This document shows, in pieces, positions 18,261 to 30,565 of a stretch of DNA of 64,000 nucleotides. Numbering within the stretch: the first letter of the stretch is position 1; the number at the start of each line of letters is the position of its first letter. The DNA lies in NCBI RefSeq assembly GCF_963678635.1, contig NC_087062.1:38567330-38631329 (forward strand). Reading direction: 5' to 3'. The translations under genes and the position numbers were made by a program. The notes under the pieces are model-generated. The model was not told where the DNA came from, searched no databases, and was given only the letters and a program-made list of their open reading frames with translations. The DNA comes from Symsagittifera roscoffensis (lineage: Eukaryota; Xenacoelomorpha; Acoela; Convolutidae).

Positions 18261-19637
18261 TTCGTTCTTGGTCATCTGACCCCGAATCAAAAGGTGAAAA
18301 AATTCCACTTCAAAGTCTTGCTCAAATCCAAAGGGACGGCAGTGTCTTTAATTTAAGTGGGGTCCAGAATCACTTGCTCGTTGTCCCTGAACAGCTCTGG
18401 CGAGTTAATTGTACATAGGTAGGTTAACAACCGCTTCGAGGCCAATATATTCGGCGTTTTCCACGTAAATGATTCTGGGAGGCTTCAATTTTGTTTTTTC
18501 TTTCCTCTTGATAACACGTCTAAACCTGAAATTTCACAGTTTTATAACAGGCCAACGAAATTTTTTTTGACCACCCCCTACAAACATACCCCCAGCCCCC
18601 AAAATTTTTAATCAATCTATTCACTTTCTTACTTTTTCTTCGCATGGAAATTTTTTCGACTTTTTTCTCCAGATGTGCTGATTAATTCAGCAGCAATGGT
18701 GGCAATTGAAACTTTACACGGTCACTTCACACATCGCCAGCTGGATTTTTCAGTTATTTTGTTGTGGCGGTTTAGATTGAAATTTTTTTCATAGTGGACA
18801 AGTTGCTGCACATTGGTTTCTGTAAGGTTAACGATTTGCCAAAAAAGCTGAAACGAATGAATCGAAACAAATGTGTTTTAGTTTCTACTAAAATTTCATT
18901 TTGGCGTTTGTTTAAGTTTGTTGTTTATTTAGGACTGGTGCTAAATTGAATTTTAATCGCCCCACAACTACCGCAGAACATTTTGCTCAAATCCCATTGT
19001 TTTTGAATCCCCCAATTAGCAATCAAATAATACTGCTAATTGTCGCTTGCGTACCGTACTCCGAACATTCTGCGATAATTGCACGTCAACCGGATGTTCT
19101 TGTTGTTTTGTTTTTGCAAAATCGGTTCCCATAAAAACTTATTTGAATGGTTCATGTCATTTTTTACGATAAAACCATTTAGTTTGTGATTTGTGTTAGG
19201 ATTAAAAACTTCAGAGGAAAAACAGCTCGAAGTTTTTGTTTGTTAGTCTAAGTTTGTTTGAATTGGTCTAATGAGCAGACTCATAATGGGGCAAAATTCT
19301 TATATTCAAGCCAGGAAAACATAGTTTTACTAACATAGAATTGTCGCCTCACGTTCTCATCGCAGTGCAAAATTGACCCAAATTGATAGATAAATAAACA
19401 AGATTATAAAAAATAGTTGTCGAACATTCTGTGCTGATTGCACAGCAACTGGATGTTCTTGTTTTTTTTTTGCATAAATAGTCATAATGAGATAGATAAA
19501 TTTGATTTTTTGTTCATACTGAGATAACATTAGACTTGAAAAACTATCTTAAAACCATTTTGAGTGTGTCAAAAACGTTGTCCAAACTTCATTTGAGAGA
19601 AGCGAAATCCAAAAAAAAATTTTGGCATTCAGGCACT

Positions 19638-20209
19638 ATTAGGTACCCATCGGATAAATCGGAGTAACTCAGTTCAATTAGAGAATTATTTAAGTTGTTC
19701 GAATGACTTAAGTTTTAACCTTTCCTCAATCATTTATCGAAGCGGTGATTCATCCGGAAAAAAATGATTAAAAGTTACAACTTTAAACGCGTTTTAGACC
19801 AAAATTAGATCGTTCCAACTAAAATTTTTAGACAGTACTAGAGTAGTTTGGTTCTTGAATGGAAATTCCAGCCAGTAAATAATTTACTCGGAGTGCTGAG
19901 CACTTTTGCTGAGCTTGTTAGGCCATGTTAGGCACCCATTGATTTAGTTGGACTACTCAATTCAAATGGTTTTGAGAAGTATATTAGTTGTCCACTTTAT
20001 TTTGTAAGTTTTAACAATTTCTATAATCACTCACTGCAGTAGTTATTAAATTATCCGATCCAAACGAACCTAAGTGAAAGACTTAAACGCCTTTTGGACC
20101 AAACTTAAGTCCTTCCTTCTAAAACTTTATAGGAGGAAGTTCAGTAGTTTAGTTCTTAAAAGGAGTTGTCAGCCAATCAAATCCGAATATTTTTCTTGCA
20201 GTGTTAAGC
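19638..20209. repeat. Diverged direct tandem repeat (~290 bp x 2), unit 1
   Basis: 19638-19916 and 19930-20209 run parallel: GGTACCCATCGGATAAATCGGAGTA against GGCACCCATTGATTTAGTTGGACTA, both ending near a GT(T)AAGCA/GAGCA block. They are diverged but colinear. The same pair recurs at ~27729-28300. No coding content. Confidence 0.6.
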
Positions 20210-20426
20210 AAGTTCGCAACTTACTGACTATAGACTTGTGAGAGTAAGTGTTTTATTATCAGGAGTTAGACTTTTTCCGCTATCAAATTTTTTTTACGGG
20301 TAAGACAGTAAGTCACACAGTAAGAAAATGTGAGACTTAGCAAAATCGAGACTCCTTCCCACCTGGCCTAGAAGTAAGGAGGTTGCTTTGTACCTTAGGG
20401 TCTGGGGTTCGGGGCACGGCGGGACC

Positions 20427-20845
20427 TGGAACCTGATCTAAACTACATTTTATAATTGGATAAATTGGATATTTTACCACTGTAAAATATTTAATATTAA
20501 CCAATCGCAATCCATCTAACTAACAACCCACTTATTTGTAAGTGCTGAAATTACTTGTAATTTCAGCACCAGAGAGATTTGAATTTAACTTAGAAATTAG
20601 TTGCCTCTCCAAGAGAACTTAGAGAACTTCAGCTGCCGCAATAAACCAGTATACTCTAGATCTATTGAGCCTGGTAGAGACTAGTTAAACACCCTGAGAC
20701 TGGTAAGTATAAGAGTAAGATTAGGATCGGTATTAGACTAAGAAGTTGCACGAATCTAGCCGGCCGAAAATAACATAGCGTGACGAGCAGACGGTGTACC
20801 TTATCCGAAGTTACTCTATGAGTTAACCACATCGGTTACAACTCA
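20427..20845 (+). repeat. Duplicated 5' LTR of element 2 (unit 1 copy)
   Basis: This 419-bp copy of 28518-28936 is preceded by the same GACC and followed by the same primer-binding site (20848). It came with the segmental duplication, not by independent insertion, because the flanks match as well. Confidence 0.85.
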
Positions 20846-20932
20846 TCTGGTGCGACCATAAGTCTCGAATAAGACCTTAATAGCTTAGAACTAACCAAAT
20901 ATAGATTAGAATTTAGACAAAACATTTTCAAA

Positions 20933-21205
20933 ATGTTATACGATAATAATTTAATTGAAATGTCTCTACGACTCAATAGATCAGAGCCGATATTCCGAAC
21001 AATACTAGAACTACCCGGTTTTGGAAGAAGACCTCGGACAAGAGACGATATACGAGTAAGTAGAAACTTACCATTTAGTTTTATGGTTGTACGGCAAAAG
21101 CCAACACAATTTTTTATATTTAGAATCTTATTAGCAATGAATTTAGATTTTCATTTGCAAACAAAAACTTTTGAAGTAAATCTTCATGATCATTTCAGGC
21201 GCTAA
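20933..21205 (+). CDS. Leader ORF copy of element 2 (90 codons), unit 1
   Basis: A duplicate of 29024-29296 with a few amino-acid changes (for example Leu/Phe and Phe/Cys near residues 13-21). It keeps the GTAAGT splice-donor consensus about 123 nt into the ORF. It is cut off from the rest of the element by the duplication joint at 21470, so it is probably non-functional. Confidence 0.45.
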   Translation: MLYDNNLIEMSLRLNRSEPIFRTILELPGFGRRPRTRDDIRVSRNLPFSFMVVRQKPTQFFIFRILLAMNLDFHLQTKTFEVNLHDHFRR

Positions 21206-23160
21206 ACAAAATTATTAATGTACAATAACAATTGATAAAAAGATCTCAGATCGTTTTCCTAATTTCTGCAGTATTATATAAAACATATTTGAAAAATATT
21301 TATTGAAAATAAAAATAAAAATTAGAAGCATGACAATAAATTGTTAGTAATCATAAATCATCCTGTTGTTCCAGCTTCATCACCTAAACATAACAGCAAT
21401 CATAAGCTCACTAATATCATTAAAAAACTAAACCTTTTTATTAAATAAATTTAAACCATTTTAAACTGAAGTTTTTTGGTAATCGATTGAAGTTGTATTT
21501 TAACGATACAATTAGAAAATGCATCAATTAGAAGAACTTAGGTACTGAAAAATATGAAGCAGAGAATACGCCTCAATTGATTAGATTTCACGATGAAGCA
21601 AAAATTAGTCAAAATAAGTGCAACTCATGAAGAAAAAGAACACTTACTTAAATTGCCCCAGAATAACTAATCAGTGATCAAAAATAGTTAGTTGTTTTGG
21701 TATTTTTTTGAAATGGTGACTATCATGGCATCAGGACTTTTTATGTTTCTTGTGTGCACATGCCCAATATATTAGCAAAAAGCACAGAATGTTTCGACCA
21801 CTATGATTCATTAGAATAAATTTAAAAAGATGGGAAAAAAATTGAAAAGAAAAATTGTTTTTTTTTTTAAATGAAAAAATTGCAGAATGAGTGATAATTA
21901 TGTAGCTATTAAACGTAAGAAAAACAGAGGAATCAAATTCAGGTTCCGCTAAAAGTTTTCAAAGCGTCTTACACAAATCATATTGAAGCTCTTTCATACA
22001 TTATTTGAATTATAAGAAACTTTTACGAACTATAGCAAATAAAGTGAGGAAACTTGTAAGGCAATAAACTTGTATTTTGGCCAGAAAAACATACTGTTAC
22101 TCCAGTTTTTTCTAGCGTTTTCTGAGGAAAACATTTCAACAAAAGTTTAAATGATTTTTTTTGAATCTTTTAATTTTTTTTACATTTTGAAAAAGTATCA
22201 GTTTTTTGAATATTGCTGAATATATTTTTTTAACAATTACTATCAAATATGCTTGAAATCCAGGCTGCCTTTTAAATTTTTTTATCAAACAATCAACAAA
22301 AATAAACCTTTTTGAAAAAACAAAAAGTTTTTTCAGAGCTTTTTCTGCGCGCAGGATTTTCTCTGCCACTTGCACTGCAACCGGCTACACATGCTTACAC
22401 TGACGTTTTTCTGACAATAAATTTACATGATTTGTTTCTGATGGTAAAATGCGGATAAGCCAAGGGGTGTATGGAAATACAACTGGAGGATACCTTATTG
22501 ACATATATACTACACGAAATTGAGGGCATCAGTTTTTGAGAATAGTGTTAATAGTTTCAGTTTTAAATTACGCGGTTGACTTTGTTCAACCTGAAAAAAA
22601 ACACGTCTAAATTTGTTTAAAATTTGAGCAGCGTCAAGCCCCATGTTCAAACAGTTTTTTATGACTATTGATACAAAAAAAATTGTAGATTCCATTTCAA
22701 TATAAAGGAATTCATGACGGTTTACTTATGTAAAAATGTTTAGTTTCTGATCTACGGACATCTTGAATAGTCTATTTTTTTTCTAACCTAAAAAAAATTT
22801 TTGTAATGAGAAATTTATATGGTGATAAATGATGTAGAAAACACCTCAACTTGCAGGCCTTTGCTTCTATCCTCTCATCGGGCATGGTGACAACACGCCG
22901 GGCATTGTCTCATCGGGCATTCGTAGCCTTTGAAAAAACGACTATTCGCATCTCGCGACGATTCGTAGCAAGCGACAAATATTATTGGTAGAAGCTTTGA
23001 TCAGATCTAAAGAAATTAGATGAAAGGGTTGAATCAAAGAAAAAAGAAACTAAAGATCGAAATTGAATGAGAGGCCTTCAAACTGCTTGAGAATAAAAAT
23101 GTTACAATAGTATTTGAGGAGTTCAACCAAACTGGCTGGACTTTTTCCATGTTTTGCCAC

Positions 23161-23950
23161 CTAGGCGGCGTTTTCTCCGGCAATGAATCTAGCCGTTTTC
23201 TTCTCCGTCAGCCTTTGTTCTTTTCTCGGGAGGTGGATACATTTGTGAATGTCGGGATGAGCACACCCCCATCCGCATCTGGAAGGCCCAATGCTAATCC
23301 TCGACCAAGTTGTTGTTTTTCTATCTTCCAGTTTTTGCGCTTTCGAACTGGTTCCACATAAAGAATTGCCCAGCACCTCTGCGTCCTTGGAGGTTAGTTC
23401 CAACCCAAATGGGTTCAAATTTCTGTCTTTAAACGATGTAACCAAAAAGGGGGACTCGTCACTTTGGTCGAAAACTATAGAGCACAAAGCAGTCAAGCCG
23501 ATTTCAAAGTCGACCTAGTTATCACTGCGAAAGCAATGAATGATTTTAGAATCATGCGTGTTTTTTATCTTCTCGATACACGGATGCTAATTCAGTCTAT
23601 TGAATTTTGCTCCAATTGGCTTGAGCAAAATAAAAAAAAACACTCTTTTGTAGTTACTCGAGTGAAGGCCTTCTAAAATGCAGTAATTGAAGCCTTCTCA
23701 AAATCTACCACATTCTGTTAGGGCTCAAGTCCTGGCTTCATTTCTTTCAATTGTCTGACGGTCTGATTGTATTGCTCTTTACTTTTGTTTGAAGAAGAAA
23801 ACTAATGGAACAGTTTGAATGTTAACCACAGCATGAATAGGAAAAGTTTGACAAAATAACGCGGGGTATGCATTAAATGTTCCATCTGCATGCCAGACTT
23901 TGTTGCTTTCCAAAGTTTCTAAGTTCTCGTCGATGGCAAATTTAAACATT
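23161..23950 (-). pseudogene. Decayed MULE-like transposase, copy B
   Basis: A near-identical duplicate of the remnant at 17467-18260, including the 111-codon C-terminal frame (23161-23496). Small differences, such as loss of 7 bp in a CCTAGGACCTAG repeat near 23515, distinguish it. The catalytic residues are not traceable. Confidence 0.6.
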
Positions 23951-25557
23951 CGTTCTTGATCATCTGACCCCGAATCAAAAGGTGAAAAAATTCCACTTCA
24001 AAGTCTTGCTCAAATCCAAAGGGACGGCAGTGTCTTTAATTTAAGTGGGGTCCAGAATCACTTGCTCGTTGTCCCTGAACAGCTCTGGCGAGTTAATTGT
24101 ACATAGGTAGGTTAACAACCGCTTCGAGGCCAATATATCCGGCGTTTTCCACGTAAATGATTCTGGGAGGCTTCAATTTTGTTTTTTCTTTCCTCTTGAT
24201 AACACGTCTAAACCTGAAATTTCACAGTTTTATAACAGGCCAACGAAATTTTTTTTGACCACCCCCTACAAACATACCCCCAGCCCCCAAAATTTTTAAT
24301 CAATCTATTCACTTTCTTACTTTTTCTTCGCATGGAAATTTTTTCGACTTTTTTCTCCAGATGTGCTGATTAATTCAGCAGCAATGGTGGCAATTGAAAC
24401 TTTACACGGTCACTTCACACATCGCCAGCTGGATTTTTCAGTTATTTTGTTGTGGCGGTTTAGATTGAAATTTTTTTCATAGTGGACAAGTTGCTGCACA
24501 TTGGTTTCTGTAAGGTTAACGATTTGCCAAAAAAGCTGAAACGAATGAATCGAAACAAATGTGTTTTAGTTTCTACTAAAATTTCATTTTGGCGTTTGTT
24601 TAAGTTTGTTGTTTATTTAGGACTGGTGCTAAATTGAATTTTAATCGCCCCACAACTACCGCAGAACATTTTGCTCAAATCCCATTGTTTTTGAATCCCC
24701 CAATTAGCAATCAAATAATACTGCTAATTGTCGCTTGCGTACCGTACTCCGAATATTCTGCGATAAATGCACTGCAACCGGCTACACATTCTTACACTGA
24801 CGTTTTTCTGACAATAAATTTACATTATTTGTTTCTGATGGTTGAATGCGGATAAGCCAAGGGGTGTATGGAAGTACAACTGGAGGATACCTTATTGACA
24901 TATATACTACACGAAATTGAGGGCATCAGTTTTTGAGAATAATGTTAATAGTTTCAGTTTTGAATTACGCGGTTGACTTTGTTCAACCTGAAAAAAAAAC
25001 ACGTCTAAATTTGTTTAAAATTTGAGCAGCGTCAAGCCCTATGTTCAAACAGTTTTTCATGACTATTGATGCAAAAAAAATTGTAGATTCCATTTCAATA
25101 TAAAGGAATTCATGACGGTTCACTTATGTAAAACTGTTTAGTTTCTGATCTACGGACATCTTGAATAGTCTATTTTTTTTCTAACCTAAAAAAATTTTTG
25201 TAATGAGAAATTTATATGGTGATAAATGATGTAGAAAACACCTCAACTTGCAGGCCTTTGCTTCTATCCTCTCATCGGGCATGGTGACAACACGCCGGGC
25301 ATTGTCTCATCGGGCATTCGTAGCCTTTGAAAAAACGACTATTCGCATCTCGCGACGATTCGTAGCAAGCGACAATTATTGTTGGTAGAAGCTTTGATCA
25401 GATCTAAAGAAATTAGATGAAAGGGTTGAATCAAAGAAAAAAGAAACTAAAGATCAAAATTGAATGAGAGGCCTTCAAACTGCTTGAGAATAAAAATGTT
25501 ACAATAGTATTTGAGGAGTTCAACCAAACTGGCTGGACTTTTTCCATGTTTTGCCAC

Positions 25558-26350
25558 CTAGGCGGCGTTTTCTCCGGCAATGAATCTTGCCGTTTTCTTC
25601 TCCGTCAGCCTTTGTTCTTTTCTCGGGAGGTGGATACATTTGTGAATGTCGGGATGAGCACACCCCCATCCGCATCTGGAAGGCCCAATGCTAATCCTCG
25701 ACCAAGTTGGTGTTTTTCTATCTTCCAGTTTTTGCGCTTTCGAACTGGTTCCACATAAAGAATTGCCCAGCACCTCTGCGTCCTTGGAGGTTAGTTCCAA
25801 CCCAAATGGCTTCAAATTTCTGTCTTCAAACAATGTAATCAAAAAGGGGGACTCGTCATTTTGGTCGGAAACTTAAGAGCACAAAGCAGTCAAGCCGATT
25901 TCAAAGTCGACCTAGGACCTAGTTATCACTGCGAAAATAACGAATGATTTTAGAATCATGCGTGTTTTTTATCTTCTCGACACACTGATGCTAATTCAGT
26001 CTCTTGAATTTTGCTCCAATTGGCTTGAGCAAAATAAAAAAAACACTCTTTTGTAGTTACTCGAGTGAAGGCCTTCTAGAATGCGATAATTGAAGCCTTC
26101 TCAAAATCTACCACATTCTGTTAGGGCTCAAGTCCTGGTTTCATTTCTTTCAATTGTCTGACGGCCTGATTGTATTGCTCTTTACTCTTGTTTGAAGAAG
26201 AAAACTAATGGAACAGTTTGATTGTTAACCACAGCATGAATTGGAAAAGTTTGACAAAATAACGCGGGGCATGCATTAAATGTTCCATCTGCATGCCAGA
26301 CTTTATTGCGTTCCAAAGTTTCTAAATTCTCGTCGATGGCAAATTTAAAC
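25558..26350 (-). pseudogene. Decayed MULE-like transposase, copy C
   Basis: The third duplicate, carried by the internal 2.4-kb duplication. The C-terminal frame is shorter (25558-25842) because of substitutions near 25860. Diagnostic blocks are as in copy A. It differs from copies A and B at more positions than they differ from each other in this part. Confidence 0.6.
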
Positions 26351-27728
26351 ATTCGTTCTTTGTCATCTGACCCCGAATCAAAAGGTGAAAAAATTCCACT
26401 TCAAAGTCTTGCTCAAATCCAAAGGGACGGCAGTGTCTTTAATTTAAGTGGGGTCCAGAATCACTTGCTCGTTGTCCCTGAACAGCTCTGGCGAGTTAAT
26501 TGTACATAGGTAAGTTAACAACCGCTTCGAGGCCAATATATCCGGCGTTTTCCACGTAAATGATTCTGGGAGGCTTCAATTTTGTTTTTTCTTTCCTCTT
26601 GATAACACGTCTAAACCTGAAATTTCACAGTTTTATAACAGGCCAACAAAATTTTTTTTGACCACCCCCTACAAAGATACCCCCAGCCCCCAAAATTTTT
26701 AATCAATTTATTCACTTTCTTACTTTTTCTTCGCATGAAAATTTTTTCGACTTTTTTCTCCAGATGTGCTGATTAATTCAGCAGCAATGGTGGCAATTGA
26801 AACTTTACACGGTCCCTTCACACATCGCCAGCTGGATTTTTCAGTTATTTTGTTGAGGCGGTTTAGATTGAAATTTTTTTCATAGTGGACAAGTTGCTGC
26901 ACATTGGTTTCTGTAAGGTTAACGATTTGCCAAAAAAGCTGAAACGAATGAATCGAAACAAATGTGTTTTAGTTTCTACTAAAATTTCATTTTGGCGTTT
27001 GTTTAAGTTTGTTGTTTATTTAGGACTGGTGCTAAATTGAATTTTAATCGCCCCACAACTACCGCAGAACATTTTGCTCAAATCCCATTGTTTTTGAATC
27101 CCCCAATTAGCAATCAAATAATACTGCTAATTGTCGCTTGCGTACCGTACTCCGAACATTCTGCGATAATTGCACGTCAACCGGATGTTCTTGTTGTTTT
27201 GTTTTTGCAAAATCGGTTCCCATAAAAACTTATTTGAATGGTTCATGTCATTTTTTACGATAAAACCATTTAGTTTGTGATTTGTGTTAGGATTAAAAAC
27301 TTCAGAGGAAAAACAGCTCGAAGTTTTTGTTTGTTAGTCTAAGTTTGTTTGAATTGGTCTAATGAGCAGACTCATAATGGGGCAAAATTCTTATATTCAA
27401 GCCAGGAAAACATAGTTTTACTAACATAGAATTGTCGCCTCACGTTCTCATCGCAGTGCAAAATTGACCCAAATTGATAGATAAATAAACAAGATTATAA
27501 AAAATAGTTGTCGAACATTCTGTGCTGATTGCACAGCAACTGGATGTTCTTGTTTTTTTTTTGCATAAATAGTCATAATGAGATAGATAAATTTGATTTT
27601 TTGTTCATACTGAGATAACATTAGACTTGAAAAACTATCTTAAAACCATTTTGAGTGTGTCAAAAACGTTGTCCAAACTTCATTTGAGAGAAGCGAAATC
27701 CAAAAAAAAATTTTGGCATTCAGGCACT

Positions 27729-28300
27729 ATTAGGTACCCATCGGATAAATCGGAGTAACTCAGTTCAATTAGAGAATTATTTAAGTTGTTCGAATGACTT
27801 AAGTTTTAACCTTTCCTCAATCATTCATCGAAGCGGTGATTCATCCGGAAAAAAATGATTAAAAGTTACAACTTTAAACGCGTTTTAGACCAAAATTAGA
27901 TCGTTCCAACTAAAATTTTTAGACAGTACTAGAGTAGTTTGGTTCTTGAATGGAAATTCCAGCCAGTAAATAATTTACTCGGAGTGCTGAGCACTTTTGC
28001 TGAGCTTGTTAGGCCATGTTAGGCACCCATTGATTTAGTTGGACTACTCAATTCAAATGGTTTTGAGAAGTATATTAGTTGTCCACTTTATTTTGTAAGT
28101 TTTAACAATTTCTATAATCACTCACTGCAGTAGTTATTAAATTATCCGATCCAAACGAACCTAAGTGAAAGACTTAAACGCCTTTTGGACCAAACTTAAG
28201 TCCTTCCTTCTAAAACTTTATAGGAGGAAGTTCAGTAGTTTAGTTCTTAAAAGGAGTTGTCAGCCAATCAAATCCGAATATTTTTCTTGCAGTGTTAAGC
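27729..28300. repeat. Diverged direct tandem repeat (~290 bp x 2), unit 2
   Basis: The unit 2 equivalent of 19638-20209, essentially identical to it. It lies just upstream of the target site of element 2. Confidence 0.6.
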
Positions 28301-28517
28301 AAGTTCGCAACTTACTGACTATAGACTTGTGAGAGTAAGTGTTTTATTATCAGGAGTTAGACTTTTTCCGCTATCAAATTTTTTTTACGGGTAAGACAGT
28401 AAGTCACACAGTAAGAAAATGTGAGACTTAGCAAAATCGAGACTCCTTCCCACCTGGCCTAGAAGTAAGGAGGTTGCTTTGTACCTTAGGGTCTGGGGTT
28501 CGGGGCACGGCGGGACC

Positions 28518-28936
28518 TGGAACCTGATCTAAACTACATTTTATAATTGGATAAATTGGATATTTTACCACTGTAAAATATTTAATATTAACCAATCGCA
28601 ATCCATCTAACTAACAACCCACTTATTTGTAAGTGCTGAAATTACTTGTAATTTCAGCACCAGAGAGATTTGAATTTAACTTAGAAATTAGTTGCCTCTC
28701 CAAGAGAACTTAGAGAACTTCAGCTGCCGCAATAAACCAGTATACTCTAGATCTATTGAGCCTGGCAGAGACTAGTTAAACACCCTGAGACTGGTAAGTA
28801 TAAGAGTAAGATTAGGATCGGTATTAGACTAAGAAGTTGCACGAATCTATCCGGCCGAAAATAACATAGCGTGACGAGCAGACGGTGTACCTTATCCGAA
28901 GTTACTCTATGAGTTAACCACAACGGTTACAACTCA
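28518..28936 (+). repeat. 5' LTR of element 2 (419 bp)
   Basis: TG...CA ends. It contains CCAAT (near 28589), a perfect 13-bp palindromic arm pair (GTGCTGAAATTAC and complement, 28633-28660), and a TATAAGAG motif near 28799. GACC lies directly upstream. Confidence 0.9.
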
Positions 28937-28938
28937 TC

Positions 28939-28958
28939 TGGTGCGACCATAAGTCTCG
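28939..28958 (+). promoter_or_regulatory. Primer-binding site of element 2
   Basis: TGGTGCGACCATAAGTC starts two bases after the LTR end. TGG pairs with a tRNA CCA end. The core TGGTGCGACCA is shared with the element at 1232-11991. The tRNA species is not identified. Confidence 0.75.
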
Positions 28959-29023
28959 AATAAGACCTTAATAGCTTAGAACTAACCAAATATAGATTAG
29001 AATTTAGACAAAACATTTTCAAA

Positions 29024-29296
29024 ATGTTATACGATAATAATTTAATTGAAATGTCTCTACGATTCAATAGATCAGAGCCGATATGCCGAACAATACTAGA
29101 ACTACCCGGTTTTGGAAGAAGACCTCGGACAAGAGACGATATACGAGTAAGTAGAAACTTACCATTTAGTTTTATGGTTGTACGGCAAAAGCCAACACAA
29201 TTTTTTATATTTAGAATCTTATTAGCAATGAATTTAGATTTTCATTTGCAAACAAAAACTTTTGAAGTAAATCTTCATGATCATTTCAGGCGCTAA
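29024..29296 (+). CDS. Leader ORF of element 2 with internal splice donor
   Basis: A 90-codon ORF, the first ATG-initiated frame after the primer-binding site. A strong donor (ACGA|GTAAGT) lies at 29147, after exactly 41 codons in phase 0. The likely product is thus a ~41-residue basic N-terminal peptide (GFGRRPRTRDDIR at its end) joined by splicing to a downstream exon, for example to express env. Such leader splicing is known in retroviruses and errantiviruses; the acceptor is not identified here. No domain recognised. A duplicate lies at 20933-21205. Confidence 0.45.
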   Translation: MLYDNNLIEMSLRFNRSEPICRTILELPGFGRRPRTRDDIRVSRNLPFSFMVVRQKPTQFFIFRILLAMNLDFHLQTKTFEVNLHDHFRR

Positions 29297-30124
29297 ACAA
29301 AATTATTAATGTACAATAACAATTGATAAAAAGATCTCAGATCGTTTTCCTAATTTCTGCAGTATTATATAAAACATATTTGAAAAATATTTATTGAAAA
29401 TAAAAATAAAAATTAGAAGCATGACAATAAATTGTTAGTAATCATAAATCATCCTGTTGTTCCAGCTTCATCACCTAAACATAACAGCAATCATAAGCTC
29501 ACTAATATCATTAAAAAACTAAACCTTTTTATTAAATAAATTTAAACCATTTTAAACTGAAATTCACTTAATTTTAAAAATCAGATCATCAAGGCTTATC
29601 CGTGGATCAAAAAGAACAATTTTGTTCTCCCCCACCCACTTAGCAAGTGTCTAACGACCTCAAACGTCGATTCATTATCCAACTTTTCCAAAAGACCCAG
29701 GACTAATAGAAATTTTTCAATAAAACTAACCATTCAAATTAAGATAAACAGTGAAGTACTTCAATTATTCATCCTTCACTTGATCCCTCCTCTTACCAGA
29801 CCCAGGATAGATCTTAGACTTAGTAAGTTTAAAATAGTATCTAACGAACTACTTGCGTTCTAATTATACCTGAACCTTGTGGATCGATTTACTATTCTCC
29901 AACCCTTGACCACAATCACTACCCCTAAGTAAGATTAAGTAAGTTATCACCTTAGCTTAGACTAGCCACGAGAAAGTAAAAAATCATTCTTTGGAATCGA
30001 TATACTTTTCTCTCCAACCCTGAACAAAAAGACCCAGGTTAAGCTAACCAAAAAATCATAAGGACTAACAGTCTAAGGAAATAGAAATAACTAAGAACTT
30101 CTTGCATCCCTCATCCTAAACCTT
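29297..30124 (+). other. Untranslated leader of element 2
   Basis: An A- and C-rich leader with no convincing ORF. It includes the right break of the segmental duplication (29561). Several short CAACCC/GACCCAGG motifs recur (near 29692, 29800, 30030), with unknown meaning; packaging or dimerisation signals would be expected in this position. Confidence 0.4.
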
Positions 30125-30547
30125 ATGTCATTCAAAAATTTAGGAAATAAACAAACAATCGTTTTACACAACTGTGAAATAGATATAAAAAAATACGATC
30201 TTGTAATCACACCTCATAAACAAACAGTTGGATACATTAGAACAAAACGACAAACAATAAAAAGGAAAATTATAAATGAACAAAAACAACTCACACGAAA
30301 AAGATTTTCAAAAAATAGAAACGCATTTTCTGAATCAGAAGTCAATAGTTTAGACAAACTATATAAATTAAAAGAATCAATAGATAAAAATTGTCCCATT
30401 CATGATCAATTATATTTTTCCGACTCAGAAACAACTTCAAGTTCATCAAAAAGAGGAAAAAGAAGAAAAAAAAGCAATACAAACACAAACCAGTACATTT
30501 GTATAATTGGAATCAACCAATTAGACACATCGATAGCTATATATTAA
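30125..30547 (+). CDS. Basic pre-gag protein (140 aa), unknown function
   Basis: An intact ORF from an ATG. The middle is strongly basic (KRQTIKRKIINEQKQLTRKR, residues ~40-60); an acidic/Ser stretch (DSETTSSSSKRGKRRKK) follows. No domain recognised. It looks like a nuclear-targeted or nucleic-acid-binding protein. It ends 18 nt before the next ORF. A pre-gag gene is not part of the standard Gypsy layout. Confidence 0.6.
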   Translation: MSFKNLGNKQTIVLHNCEIDIKKYDLVITPHKQTVGYIRTKRQTIKRKIINEQKQLTRKRFSKNRNAFSESEVNSLDKLYKLKESIDKNCPIHDQLYFSDSETTSSSSKRGKRRKKSNTNTNQYICIIGINQLDTSIAIY

Positions 30548-30565
30548 CAGTCATCAAACGAAAAA

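Larger units (their letters stand above)
15778..21470. repeat. Segmental tandem duplication, unit 1 (5,693 bp)
   Basis: The sequence from 15778 (GTTTTTTGGTAATCGATTG) to 21470 recurs, almost base for base, from 21471 to 29561. The unit carries AT-rich DNA, a decayed MULE-like transposase, diverged ~290-bp tandem repeats, and the LTR plus ~625 bp of leader of the element at 28518. Its right break therefore lies inside that element, so the duplication post-dates insertion. At the joint only AA is shared by both parents. Confidence 0.85.
21471..29561. repeat. Segmental tandem duplication, unit 2 (8,091 bp)
   Basis: This unit repeats unit 1 but contains a second, internal tandem duplication. 21471 to ~24770 matches unit 1 up to ~19082; the sequence then jumps back at a TGCAC microhomology to the equivalent of 16677 and runs through to the end. 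About 2.4 kb is therefore present twice within this unit. The end at 29561 lies in the leader of element 2. Confidence 0.85.

Noticed and set aside
15778..29561. Interpretation of the repeated 5.7-kb unit as a giant LTR
   Set aside because: The 3' copy at 46921-47330 matches only 410 bp with exact TG...CA ends and a GACC duplication, so the LTR is short and the larger repeat is a segmental duplication.
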